Source: an uncultured Collinsella sp.
GTDB taxonomy: Bacteria; Actinomycetota; Coriobacteriia; Coriobacteriales; Coriobacteriaceae
Direction: 5' to 3'
DNA length: 15,365 nucleotides
Assembly: GCA_902494295.1 (NCBI GenBank)
Contig: CABUSL010000039.1
Coordinates: 1-15,365 of the forward strand
Shown here: positions 1 through 11,306 of the stretch, one piece after another
How positions within the stretch are numbered: the first letter of the stretch is position 1
Layout: the number at the start of each line of letters is the position of its first letter
The notes under the pieces: generated by a model
Database searches by the model: none
What the model saw: the letters and a program-made list of their open reading frames with translations, nothing else
What the model was told of the DNA's origin: nothing
Position numbers and translations under genes: made by a program

Positions 1-3297
<3,297 letters not shown>

Positions 3298-3298
3298 G

Positions 3299-4738
3299 TT
3301 AGTTCTCCTCGGTCTCAGTCGCGGCGGTCTCGGCGAAATTCCAGCCAGCAAGGCGGTCCTTGGCGGTATCGATGTCCAGGTAGTTCTCCTCGCCGTCCAT
3401 GAGTCGCGTAAAGGCGGTAAAGAGATAGTGGGCATCGGTGGGGCCAGGCGAAGCCTCGGGGTGGTACTGGACCGAGAAGCACGGGGCGTCGAGCAGCTGG
3501 ATGCCCTCGGCGGTGCCGTCGTTGAGGTTCACATGTGTTAGGCGAATACGGCCAAAGCGCTCGTTCATCACAACCGGCGCGATACCGCGGCGCACCCAGA
3601 CGCGCAGGTCGCCGTTGGCAGCGTGCTCGGTCTCGCCGCCGGAAAGCTCGGGGACAAGCTTGCCCAAGCTGGGGAACAGCAGGCCAAAGCCATGGTTTTG
3701 TGCGGTGATCTCCACGCGACGGCTTACCAGGTTCATGACCGGCTGGTTGCCACCGCGGTGACCGAACTTAAGCTTTTCCATCTGGGCGCCGCAGGCCAGG
3801 CTGATCATCTGGTGACCAAGACAAATACCAAAGACCGGCACCTTGCCGATCAGCTGCTGCACCTGCTCGTAGGTCTCGACCACGGCATCGGGGTCGCCGG
3901 GGCCGTTGGACAAAAAGACGCCATCGGGATTCATGTCGAGCACCTCACTCGCGGGCGTATCCCACGGCACGACAGTAAGGTCGCAGCCGGCGCGGACGAG
4001 GCCCTCCAGAATGCCGCGCTTGACGCCGCAGTCGTAGGCGACCACCTTGTGACGGGCAGGAGCGGCAGCCGCAAGTGCAAAGTCATGCGTGGCAGGCAGG
4101 TCGGCGGACACAAACTCGTGAGGCGCGGGGCAGCTCACGGTCTTGACCAAATTCTCGCCCACCAGCGTGGGCGCTGCGGCCAGACGCTCGGCAAGCTCGT
4201 CGACGTCGAAGATCTCGGTCGAGATAATGCCCATCTTAGAACCATTGTCGCGCAGATGGCGCACCAGGGCGCGGGTGTCGGCACCCTCGATAGCGACGAT
4301 GCCGTGAGCGCGCAGGTACTCCGGCACGCTGACGGCCGAGCGCCAGTTAGAAGGCGTGGCGCACATGTCGCGAACGATCATGCCGCGCATGGCCGGAGCG
4401 CTCGCAGGGCGCACGGCGTCGCCGGGGAAGGCCGACTGGGCGTCGGTCTCGTCGATACCGTAGTTGCCGATCTGCGGATAGGTCATGGTTACGATTTGGC
4501 CGGCATAACTCGGGTCGGTCATGACCTCAAAGTAGCCCTCGAGCGAGGTGTTGAAGCAGACTTCGCCGGTCGCGGTGCCCTCAGCGCCGCATGCACGTCC
4601 ATAAAAAATGGTCCCATCCTCAAGATACAGGATGCAGGGACCGCAGGTGCCCTTGCTGGTTTTGGCCAGCATACGCTGGCAAAGCTCGCTGGGCGCGAAG
4701 GTGCGGGCGGCAGCGCCCGCGGTATGGTTGTTCGCCAT
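3299..4738 (-). CDS. carA: Carbamoyl-phosphate synthase small chain (glutaminase)
   Basis: CarA hydrolyses glutamine and channels the ammonia to CarB. The 479-residue product has the CPSase small-chain N-domain (CFNTSLEGYFEVMTDPSYAGQ, residues 61-81) and a class I glutamine amidotransferase domain from about residue 230. The nucleophile is Cys306 in FGICLGHQ; His426 and Glu428 in QYHPEAS complete the triad. The ATG at 4738 is chosen over an upstream in-frame GTG at 4759 because AAGGAG lies 5-6 bases before it. The protein is about 100 residues longer than the usual 370-390: roughly 35 extra residues at the N-terminus, about 35 inserted between NHGF (348-351) and THVNLNDGT (401-409), and a polar C-terminal extension. 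The catalytic residues are intact, so it should be active. carB follows after one base. Confidence 0.97.
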   Translation of the reverse strand: MANNHTAGAAARTFAPSELCQRMLAKTSKGTCGPCILYLEDGTIFYGRACGAEGTATGEVCFNTSLEGYFEVMTDPSYAGQIVTMTYPQIGNYGIDETDAQSAFPGDAVRPASAPAMRGMIVRDMCATPSNWRSAVSVPEYLRAHGIVAIEGADTRALVRHLRDNGSKMGIISTEIFDVDELAERLAAAPTLVGENLVKTVSCPAPHEFVSADLPATHDFALAAAAPARHKVVAYDCGVKRGILEGLVRAGCDLTVVPWDTPASEVLDMNPDGVFLSNGPGDPDAVVETYEQVQQLIGKVPVFGICLGHQMISLACGAQMEKLKFGHRGGNQPVMNLVSRRVEITAQNHGFGLLFPSLGKLVPELSGGETEHAANGDLRVWVRRGIAPVVMNERFGRIRLTHVNLNDGTAEGIQLLDAPCFSVQYHPEASPGPTDAHYLFTAFTRLMDGEENYLDIDTAKDRLAGWNFAETAATETEEN

Positions 4739-4749
4739 AATTCTCCTTC

Positions 4750-4767
4750 CCGGTCTCACAGGACCGG
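4750..4767 (-). promoter_or_regulatory. Hairpin in carA leader next to the ribosome binding site
   Basis: CCGGTC (4750-4755) and GACCGG (4762-4767) are perfect 6-bp arms around a 6-base loop. On the carA mRNA the hairpin ends one base before the Shine-Dalgarno AAGGAGA (4742-4748). It could affect ribosome access to carA. No T-run follows, so it is not an intrinsic terminator. The regulatory role is inference. Confidence 0.4.
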
Positions 4768-4791
4768 CTTAAAGGTGTGTAGTTAGGCCTC

Positions 4792-4807
4792 GCGGTATTG
4801 TAACCGC
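4792..4807 (-). promoter_or_regulatory. Inverted repeat bracketing a candidate carA -10 box
   Basis: GCGGTATTGTAACCGC is a perfect 5-bp inverted repeat whose 6-base centre reads TACAAT on the minus strand, five of six matches to a sigma-70-type -10 element. No good -35 hexamer sits 16-18 bp upstream, so the promoter call is weak. If it is the promoter, the leader is about 50 bases and a repressor on this dyad would cover the -10 box. No known operator consensus is recognised here. Confidence 0.3.
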
Positions 4808-4827
4808 AAGCATGCCTCATGGCGTTA

Positions 4828-4852
4828 ATTTCATCGAAATGTTTACGAAATG
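4828..4852. repeat. Short direct and inverted repeats upstream of carA
   Basis: CGAAATG occurs twice (4835-4841 and 4846-4852) with an 11-bp period, close to one helical turn. The first copy also forms an inverted repeat with ATTTC (4828-4832), giving ATTTCATCGAAAT. Repeats spaced by a helical turn upstream of a biosynthetic operon are compatible with a regulator site. The match to an arginine-repressor box is poor, so no regulator is named. Confidence 0.35.
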
Positions 4853-4899
4853 ATAATTATGACTTTCTATGCATAATGATTTTTTAATCCCCGTCCCAG

Positions 4900-4939
4900 A
4901 AAAATCATCCCGCGGGGCTTGTGGCTCACGCGGGATGAT
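4900..4939 (-). terminator. Rho-independent terminator after the membrane-protein gene
   Basis: Perfect 11-bp arms ATCATCCCGCG (4904-4914) and CGCGGGATGAT (4929-4939) enclose a 14-base loop. On the minus strand the hairpin is followed by TTTTT (4904-4900). It lies 6 bases beyond the stop of the unknown membrane protein and so closes the exporter/membrane-protein operon before carA. Confidence 0.85.
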
Positions 4940-4945
4940 GGCGTC

Positions 4946-5911
4946 TTACTTTTTCTTGTCCTGTTCCAGCAGATCGGACGGTGAGCGATCGGGCTTGCCG
5001 CCGCGGAAAATCTCGCGGCCATGCAGACGATGCTCCAGGTCACGTTCGGCCTTTTCCTCGTCAATCTTGGTCTGGCTCACCACCGGGTCCTCAATCAACG
5101 ACGACACCGAGTTCACCTGCTTCTGAATGCGCTCGGCGATGGTGTCATCCATACTCACGATGCGCATCTTCCAGTCGATACTCGTAGCGTTGGATGAGCT
5201 CTTGGTCCACACGAACGTCAGGATGGCGCTCTGGTGGCCCTGGGCGGGAAACATGCCAAAGAAGGAATCGTGCTGAATGTTGCTATCCTCGTCGATATAG
5301 GCGTGAACGTTATACACCACGCGGTCGATTTTATCGTTGAGCAGCGCGTTGGTCGCAAGCGCCGCGGCCTGAATCTGCCCGTTGGACAGCAGCTCGAGCT
5401 CGTTGGCAGACGATGTGTCCAACACCGTCACCTCGACCGTGCCCGTACGCTCATCGGCTTCATCGACGGTAAAGTCGAGCGGGAACTGCGTAAAGCCGTT
5501 GCCCCACTCAAGGCCGCCCTTCAGCGCCGTCGAAACGGTATCGACCGAAACGCTCTCGGACAGGTTGGCGGTGTTCAGACGACGCATCACGCCGTAGCCA
5601 ATCTGCATGCCCACGATCAGCACCAAAATACCAATGACCACGGCCATCGCGGTCTTCGTAATGGTATGACTCACCTGCGAACCCGAAGGATCGTCCTCGG
5701 ACAGCGGGTCGATATGTTTTGCCTGGCTCGCGCGGTCCTCGCTGCGCAGCTGCGCTAGCGCAGCTTTGTCACCGCGCTTGGCCGCAGCCTCCTTCTCACG
5801 CATGCGCTCGGTTCGCTTTTTGGCAAGCGTGGGATCCAAGACACCGGATGCATCGATTTCGGAGAATAACTCCGTCACTTCTTCCGGAGTCAAAGGGTTC
5901 TTGTCAGCCAT
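4946..5911 (-). CDS. Single-pass membrane protein of unknown function
   Basis: I do not recognise a named family. The 321-residue product starts MADKNPLTPEEVTELFSEID. A charged, lysine- and glutamate-rich N-terminal region (residues 1-85) looks cytoplasmic. One hydrophobic helix follows at about 88-109 (MAVVIGILVLIVGMQIGYGV), then a mostly hydrophilic domain (110-270) and a very charged tail ending in KKK. There is no signal peptidase site or lipobox. The single-helix layout suggests a type II anchored protein with an extracytoplasmic domain. The start is supported by AGGAAG about 6 bases upstream. It begins 19 bp after the ABC exporter stop and ends just before a terminator, so the two genes are probably co-transcribed. 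A role with the exporter is inference from position only. Confidence 0.85.
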   Translation of the reverse strand: MADKNPLTPEEVTELFSEIDASGVLDPTLAKKRTERMREKEAAAKRGDKAALAQLRSEDRASQAKHIDPLSEDDPSGSQVSHTITKTAMAVVIGILVLIVGMQIGYGVMRRLNTANLSESVSVDTVSTALKGGLEWGNGFTQFPLDFTVDEADERTGTVEVTVLDTSSANELELLSNGQIQAAALATNALLNDKIDRVVYNVHAYIDEDSNIQHDSFFGMFPAQGHQSAILTFVWTKSSSNATSIDWKMRIVSMDDTIAERIQKQVNSVSSLIEDPVVSQTKIDEEKAERDLEHRLHGREIFRGGKPDRSPSDLLEQDKKK

Positions 5912-5930
5912 AAACTTCCTGTCATATCAA

Positions 5931-7703
5931 TCAGTCGAGCTCGTGCGCACGCGCACCTTCGAACTGCATTCGATAGTAACGGGCATAGGTGCCGCCACGG
6001 GCGAGAAGCTGTTCATGCGTGCCACGTTCCACAACGCGACCATGCTCAACGGTCGCAATCTCGTCAGCATGCTTAATGGTCGAAAGACGGTGGGCGATGA
6101 TGATTGTGGTACGGCCGCGTGCCAGCTCTTCGAGCGACTCCTGGACCGCCTCCTCGCTCTCGTTATCCAAAGCACTCGTCGCCTCGTCCAAGATCAGGAT
6201 CTTGGGGTTCTTGAGAAACACGCGCGCGATGGCAACACGCTGCTTCTGTCCGCCCGAAAGACGGCTGCCACGCTCGCCCACCACGGTGTCGTAGCCCTGT
6301 GGAAGCGACTCGATAAAGGCATCGATGTTGGCGCGACGGGCGGCCTCGGCGATCTCTTCCGCTGTAGCGCCCGGCTTGCCGTAGGCGATGTTCTCGCCAA
6401 TCGTACCGTCAAACAGATAGACATCCTGCTGCACCAGGCCGATGGCACGGCGCAGGCTCTGCTGCGTCACATCGCGCACGTCTTGGCCGTCGATGCTAAT
6501 GGATCCGGCAGCCACGTCATAAAAGCGCGGCAGCAGCGAACAGGTCGTGGACTTGCCACCGCCCGAAGGGCCAACCAAAGCGATGGTCTGCCCGGGCTTG
6601 ATGGACAGGTCCATATGGTCGATAACGGGACGCTCGTCGGCATCGCCCTCGCCCAGCTCAACATCCTCGTAGTTAAAGCACACGTCGTGATACTCCACGG
6701 CGCCGGCAGTCACCTGCAGATCCGTGGCGCCCGGCTTGTCCTGGATATCCGGCGCGGTCGAGAGCACCTCGTCCATACGCTTAAAGCCGGCGATAGCCTT
6801 CTGATACGTTTCGGCCGAATTGACGAGTGTCTCGAGCGGCGTGCAGAACAGCGAAATGTAGAGTGCAAAGGTCGCCATATCGACCGCCTGCAGCTGTCCC
6901 TGGGCGACCAGCCAGCCGCCCAGCAGCACCACGATCACATAGAGCACACCCGAGAGCAGGCCATACGTCGCGGTATAGACGCCCATGGCGTGATACATGT
7001 TCTCCTTGGACGAAAGATAGCGATTGTTTGAGGCGCGGAACTTGAAGCGTTCGGTCTCCTCATTGGCAAAGCTCTTGACCACGCGCATGCCCGCCAGCGA
7101 ATCCTGCAGCTGCGCATTGATGCCACTGATTTTTTTGCGGTTGTCGTTAAAGACCTCGCGCATGCGCATGTTCTGCCAAAACATGATGACCGCAAACGCC
7201 GCCGTCACCACGGCCATGGCGAGCGCCAGCACCGGGGCGATGGTAAAGAGAATCACAAACGAGCCGATAATCTCGATGCCGCAGATGATGATCCACTCGG
7301 GCACGTGGTGCGCCGCCTCGCAGATATCGAACAGGTCGTTGACCACGCGGCTCATCATGTCGCCCGAGCTGTTGCGGTCGAAGTACGCAAAGCTAAAGCG
7401 CTCATACTGGTCGAACAGGTCCTCGCGCATCTTGGACTCCATGCGCGCGCCCATCACGTGACCCCAATAGCTCACAAAGTAGCGGCAGGCGCAGCGGACG
7501 GCATACATCAACACCAAGCCCACCGCGATCATGCCGAGCGCCTGCATGATGGCAGCCTGACCCTGAGTAAACAGCCTACCGGTCAAATTGCGCAGAATAA
7601 TGGGGAACGCCAGGTCAATGGCGGCAAGCACCAGAGCACAAACAGTATCAGCAACAAAAAGCCCCATCTGGGGCTTGTAATAAGACAAGAATCTTCTAAA
7701 CAT
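5931..7703 (-). CDS. ABC exporter half-transporter (fused permease and ATPase)
   Basis: A 590-residue half-transporter of the MsbA/LmrA-type exporter class: an N-terminal transmembrane domain (about residues 1-305, with hydrophobic segments near 15-38, 55-75, 136-158, 160-178, 245-266 and 275-290) followed by one nucleotide-binding domain. ATPase motifs are complete: Walker A GPSGGGKST (378-386), Q-loop LVQQD (423-427), signature LSGGQ (482-486), Walker B ILILDE (502-507), D-loop SALD and H-loop His538. It should work as a dimer; since no second half-transporter is adjacent, a homodimer is likely. The substrate cannot be read from the sequence, and 'multidrug' would be only a family label. 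A short GAGGA precedes the ATG. The gene lies downstream of a terminator, so it should have its own promoter or depend on readthrough. Confidence 0.95.
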   Translation of the reverse strand: MFRRFLSYYKPQMGLFVADTVCALVLAAIDLAFPIILRNLTGRLFTQGQAAIMQALGMIAVGLVLMYAVRCACRYFVSYWGHVMGARMESKMREDLFDQYERFSFAYFDRNSSGDMMSRVVNDLFDICEAAHHVPEWIIICGIEIIGSFVILFTIAPVLALAMAVVTAAFAVIMFWQNMRMREVFNDNRKKISGINAQLQDSLAGMRVVKSFANEETERFKFRASNNRYLSSKENMYHAMGVYTATYGLLSGVLYVIVVLLGGWLVAQGQLQAVDMATFALYISLFCTPLETLVNSAETYQKAIAGFKRMDEVLSTAPDIQDKPGATDLQVTAGAVEYHDVCFNYEDVELGEGDADERPVIDHMDLSIKPGQTIALVGPSGGGKSTTCSLLPRFYDVAAGSISIDGQDVRDVTQQSLRRAIGLVQQDVYLFDGTIGENIAYGKPGATAEEIAEAARRANIDAFIESLPQGYDTVVGERGSRLSGGQKQRVAIARVFLKNPKILILDEATSALDNESEEAVQESLEELARGRTTIIIAHRLSTIKHADEIATVEHGRVVERGTHEQLLARGGTYARYYRMQFEGARAHELD

Positions 7704-7730
7704 GCAGTCCTCGGAGATAAAACAACAACG

Positions 7731-7773
7731 TAAAACCCTGGGACAAAATAATCAGTGGTGTTTGTCCCAGGGT
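7731..7773 (-). terminator. Rho-independent terminator after the NUDIX gene
   Basis: Perfect 13-bp arms ACCCTGGGACAAA (7735-7747) and TTTGTCCCAGGGT (7761-7773) enclose a 13-base loop. On the minus strand the hairpin is followed by TTTTACGTTGTTGTTTT. It starts 11 bases past the NUDIX stop and ends shortly before the exporter start, so it should end the purD-NUDIX transcript. Its perfect symmetry would also suit an operator. Confidence 0.75.
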
Positions 7774-7784
7774 CGCCCTCGCTT

Positions 7785-8480
7785 TTAAAGATCAGTTCCA
7801 CTCAAGCGGTGCGCGATGCTGTCGCAAGCTAAGGCGCCCACGACAGTCTTGGCATCCTCGATCTTGCCGTCGAGCACGGCGTCGATCAGCTCGTGCAGCG
7901 GCACCAGGTCCACGTTGACAAACTCGTCATCATCGGGGTTGGGCGCATCGAACTCGAGCTTGGTAGCCAAGTAGATGTGGATAATCTCATCGCAAAAACC
8001 GCAGGACGTGACAATCGACGTCAAAAAGCGAATACGACCAGCCCTAAAGCCCGTCTCCTCATGCAGTTCGCGCTTTGCGCAATCGAGCGGGTCCTCGCCC
8101 GGATCGAGCTTGCCGGCGGGAATCTCGACCGTCACGCGGTCGATGGCGGTGCGGTACTGACGCACCAGTACGATCTTGCCGCTCTCGGTCAGCGCCACAA
8201 CGGCCGCCGCACCCGGATGGCGAACGATATCGCGGGCGCTGCGGTGACCGTTGGGCAGCTCAACCTCAAGACGGTGGACGTCGAGGATCTTGCCCTTCCA
8301 GGCGCACTCCTCCGAAAGAATCTTCTCGTGCAGCTCGGCATCGTGCGGGTCGTCGTCGCCCAGCACCAGCGCCGGCTCGTCAGCGACCTCGCCACCAGGT
8401 TCGCCCTCGGCGTGCCCATACATGCGGCTGTCCTCCTCGACGATCTGTGCGTCCACGAGCTCTTCGTTCTTCTCGTCCAT
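7785..8480 (-). CDS. NUDIX hydrolase, ADP-ribose pyrophosphatase type
   Basis: This 231-residue protein contains a complete NUDIX box at residues 123-145, fitting G-x5-E-x7-R-E-U-x-E-E-x-G-U: Gly123, Glu129, Arg137-Glu138, Glu141-Glu142, Gly144. The preceding VRQYR and EIPAGK segments are typical of ADP-ribose pyrophosphatases, which split ADP-ribose into AMP and ribose 5-phosphate. Substrate assignment is family-level inference. An acidic N-terminal extension of about 50 residues precedes the conserved part. Two starts compete: ATG 8489 lies only 2 bases after GAGAGGA, whereas ATG 8480 has a 9-base spacing and is preferred. The gene begins 21 bp after purD stop and probably shares its transcript; a terminator follows. 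Its link to purine salvage is plausible but unproven. Confidence 0.9.
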   Translation of the reverse strand: MDEKNEELVDAQIVEEDSRMYGHAEGEPGGEVADEPALVLGDDDPHDAELHEKILSEECAWKGKILDVHRLEVELPNGHRSARDIVRHPGAAAVVALTESGKIVLVRQYRTAIDRVTVEIPAGKLDPGEDPLDCAKRELHEETGFRAGRIRFLTSIVTSCGFCDEIIHIYLATKLEFDAPNPDDDEFVNVDLVPLHELIDAVLDGKIEDAKTVVGALACDSIAHRLSGTDL

Positions 8481-8501
8481 CCGTCTCATTCCTCTCGGAT
8501 T

Positions 8502-9806
8502 TTAGGCATCCCAGGCATCGCGGCCGCGCAGCGCGCGCAGGCCGATGTCGTGACGCAGGGTCTTGCCCTCAAAATCAATCTTCTCGCAGGCCTCGTAGGC
8601 AAGGTTGCGAGCGTTCTCGAACGTGTCGCCCAGAGCGGTCACGGCAAGCACGCGGCCACCATTGGTCACGAGCTGGCCGTCCACCACGGCAGTGCCCGCG
8701 TGGTACACCGTCACGTTCTCCATGGCCTCGGCATCCTCAATACCGGTGATGACCTTGCCTTTCTCGTAGCTGCCGGGGTAGCCCGCGCTCGTCAGGACAA
8801 CGGCCACGGCCCACTCGTCGCGCCAGTCGAGTTCAATCTGGTCGAGCTCGCAGTTGGCACAAGCCAGCATGACCTCGACCAGGTCGTTCTTAAGGCGCGG
8901 CAGCACGACCTGCGTCTCGGGGTCGCCAAAGCGGGCATTGAACTCCAGCACCTTGGGGCCGGCAGGCGTGAGCATAAAGCCGCCGTACAGGCAGCCGCGG
9001 TAGTCGATACCCTCGGCAGCGAGCTCGGCCACGGTCTGCTCCATGACCTTCACCATCGTGGCGTGCTCCTCGTCAGTCACGATGGGCACCGGGCTGTAGA
9101 CGCCCATGCCGCCGGTGTTGGGGCCCTTGTCACCCTCGAGCGCGCGCTTGTGGTCCTGCGAGGTGGCCATGGGGCGCACGGTCTTGCCGTCGGTAAAGGC
9201 CAACAGCGAGCACTCGGGGCCGGTCAGCATCTCCTCGATGACCACGGTATTGCCGGCATCGCCAAAGGTGCCGCCAAAGCACTCGCGCACGGCCTCCTCG
9301 GCCTGCTCAAGTTCGGTCGCCACGATAACGCCCTTGCCCGCGGCAAGGCCGTCGGCCTTGACGACCAGCGGGGCGCCCTGCTCGCGCACGTAGGCGAGAG
9401 CCGAAGCCTCGTCGGTAAACGAACCATAGGCTGCCGTCGGAATGCCCGCACGCTCCATGAGCTGCTTGGAGAACAGCTTGGAGCCCTCCATCTGGGCGCC
9501 CTCGGCACCCGGGCCAAAGCAGGGAATACCCGCCGCGCGCACGGCGTCGGCCACGCCCGCCACGAGCGGAGCCTCGGGGCCAATTACCACGAGTCCGCAT
9601 CCGTGGCTCTGCGCAAACGCCGCCACGGCCGCAGGATCGCAGTCGTCGAGAACAACGTTCTCGCCGCAGCTCGCGGTGCCGCCGTTACCCGGCGCGATGT
9701 AGAGCTTGCCGGCGCGCGGTGATGCTGCGAGCTTAGCTGCCAAAGCATGCTCACGGCCGCCGCTGCCCAACAACAGGATGTCGATGGTTTGAGTGTCCGC
9801 CTTCAA
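8502..9806 (-). CDS. purD: Phosphoribosylamine-glycine ligase (GAR synthetase)
   Basis: PurD joins phosphoribosylamine and glycine using ATP, the second step of de novo purine synthesis. The 434-residue product has the N-terminal GSGGREHA (14-21), the ATP-grasp segment KADGLAAGKG (150-159), PNTGGMGVYSP (229-239) and the metal/ATP-binding LEFNARFGDPETQ (287-299). Length is normal for the family. The reading frame stays open 56 codons upstream, but that stretch has no similarity to PurD and overlaps the end of purA. The start chosen is TTG at 9806, 5 bases after AGGAGG. The NUDIX gene follows after 21 bp. The 118-bp gap from purA contains a structured leader that could control purD separately from purA. 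Confidence 0.96.
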   Translation of the reverse strand: MKADTQTIDILLLGSGGREHALAAKLAASPRAGKLYIAPGNGGTASCGENVVLDDCDPAAVAAFAQSHGCGLVVIGPEAPLVAGVADAVRAAGIPCFGPGAEGAQMEGSKLFSKQLMERAGIPTAAYGSFTDEASALAYVREQGAPLVVKADGLAAGKGVIVATELEQAEEAVRECFGGTFGDAGNTVVIEEMLTGPECSLLAFTDGKTVRPMATSQDHKRALEGDKGPNTGGMGVYSPVPIVTDEEHATMVKVMEQTVAELAAEGIDYRGCLYGGFMLTPAGPKVLEFNARFGDPETQVVLPRLKNDLVEVMLACANCELDQIELDWRDEWAVAVVLTSAGYPGSYEKGKVITGIEDAEAMENVTVYHAGTAVVDGQLVTNGGRVLAVTALGDTFENARNLAYEACEKIDFEGKTLRHDIGLRALRGRDAWDA

Positions 9807-9811
9807 GGGTG

Positions 9812-9817
9812 CCTCCT
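9812..9817 (-). promoter_or_regulatory. Ribosome binding site that fixes the purD TTG start
   Basis: On the minus strand AGGAGG (within GAGGAGGC) lies 5 bases before TTG 9806. There is no in-frame ATG or GTG between it and the conserved GSGGREHA motif. This makes the TTG start considerably more likely than the far-upstream start of the open frame. Confidence 0.75.
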
Positions 9818-9846
9818 CTATGGATGAATGGCCCGCTCCGCGCGAG

Positions 9847-9902
9847 CCCTTTGCAAGCAAATATACCCCTCGGCCGCCCGTCCGGGCTGCAAAGGGGTAT
9901 AT
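9847..9902 (-). promoter_or_regulatory. purD leader with two mutually exclusive hairpins
   Basis: Fold A pairs ATATACCCCT (9861-9870) with AGGGGTATAT (9893-9902), a perfect 10-bp stem, with a further GCCC/GGGC stem inside. Fold B pairs CCCTTTGCA (9847-9855) with TGCAAAGGG (9888-9896), a perfect 9-bp stem. Bases 9893-9896 take part in both, so only one full fold can exist at a time. On the minus strand fold A is followed by TTTGCTT, a weak T-run. This resembles a terminator/antiterminator arrangement between purA and purD, but a plain intercistronic terminator is also possible. No known purine riboswitch core is visible. Confidence 0.45.
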
Positions 9903-9924
9903 CGCAATAACCAAATAGTCCCGA

Positions 9925-11211
<1,287 letters not shown>

Positions 11212-11277
11212 GTTTACTCCTTACATTCATGGACTGTCTACGCGCCACGCCGGCACGCAGAAGCACAAAACATTTCC

Positions 11278-11306
11278 AGTATACCCGTGCAACGGGCGCC
11301 TGTCCT
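11278..11306 (-). promoter_or_regulatory. Candidate purA promoter overlapping the end of dnaB
   Basis: On the minus strand AGGACA (11306-11301) and TATACT (11283-11278) are separated by 17 bp, with 4/6 and 5/6 matches to the sigma-70-type consensus. The -35 hexamer overlaps the dnaB TAG stop. Transcription would start near 11271, giving a purA leader of about 60 bases. A small CCCGT/ACGGG hairpin (11284-11296) lies between the two boxes. Confidence 0.4.

Noticed and set aside
7893..9722. 609-codon plus-strand open frame opposite the NUDIX gene and purD
   Set aside because: Same register effect; both sense genes are clearly identified and the antisense product has no known motif.
11284..11296. 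Small CCCGT/ACGGG hairpin after dnaB as a terminator
   Set aside because: The stem is only 5 bp and is not followed by a T-run; it lies inside the candidate purA promoter.
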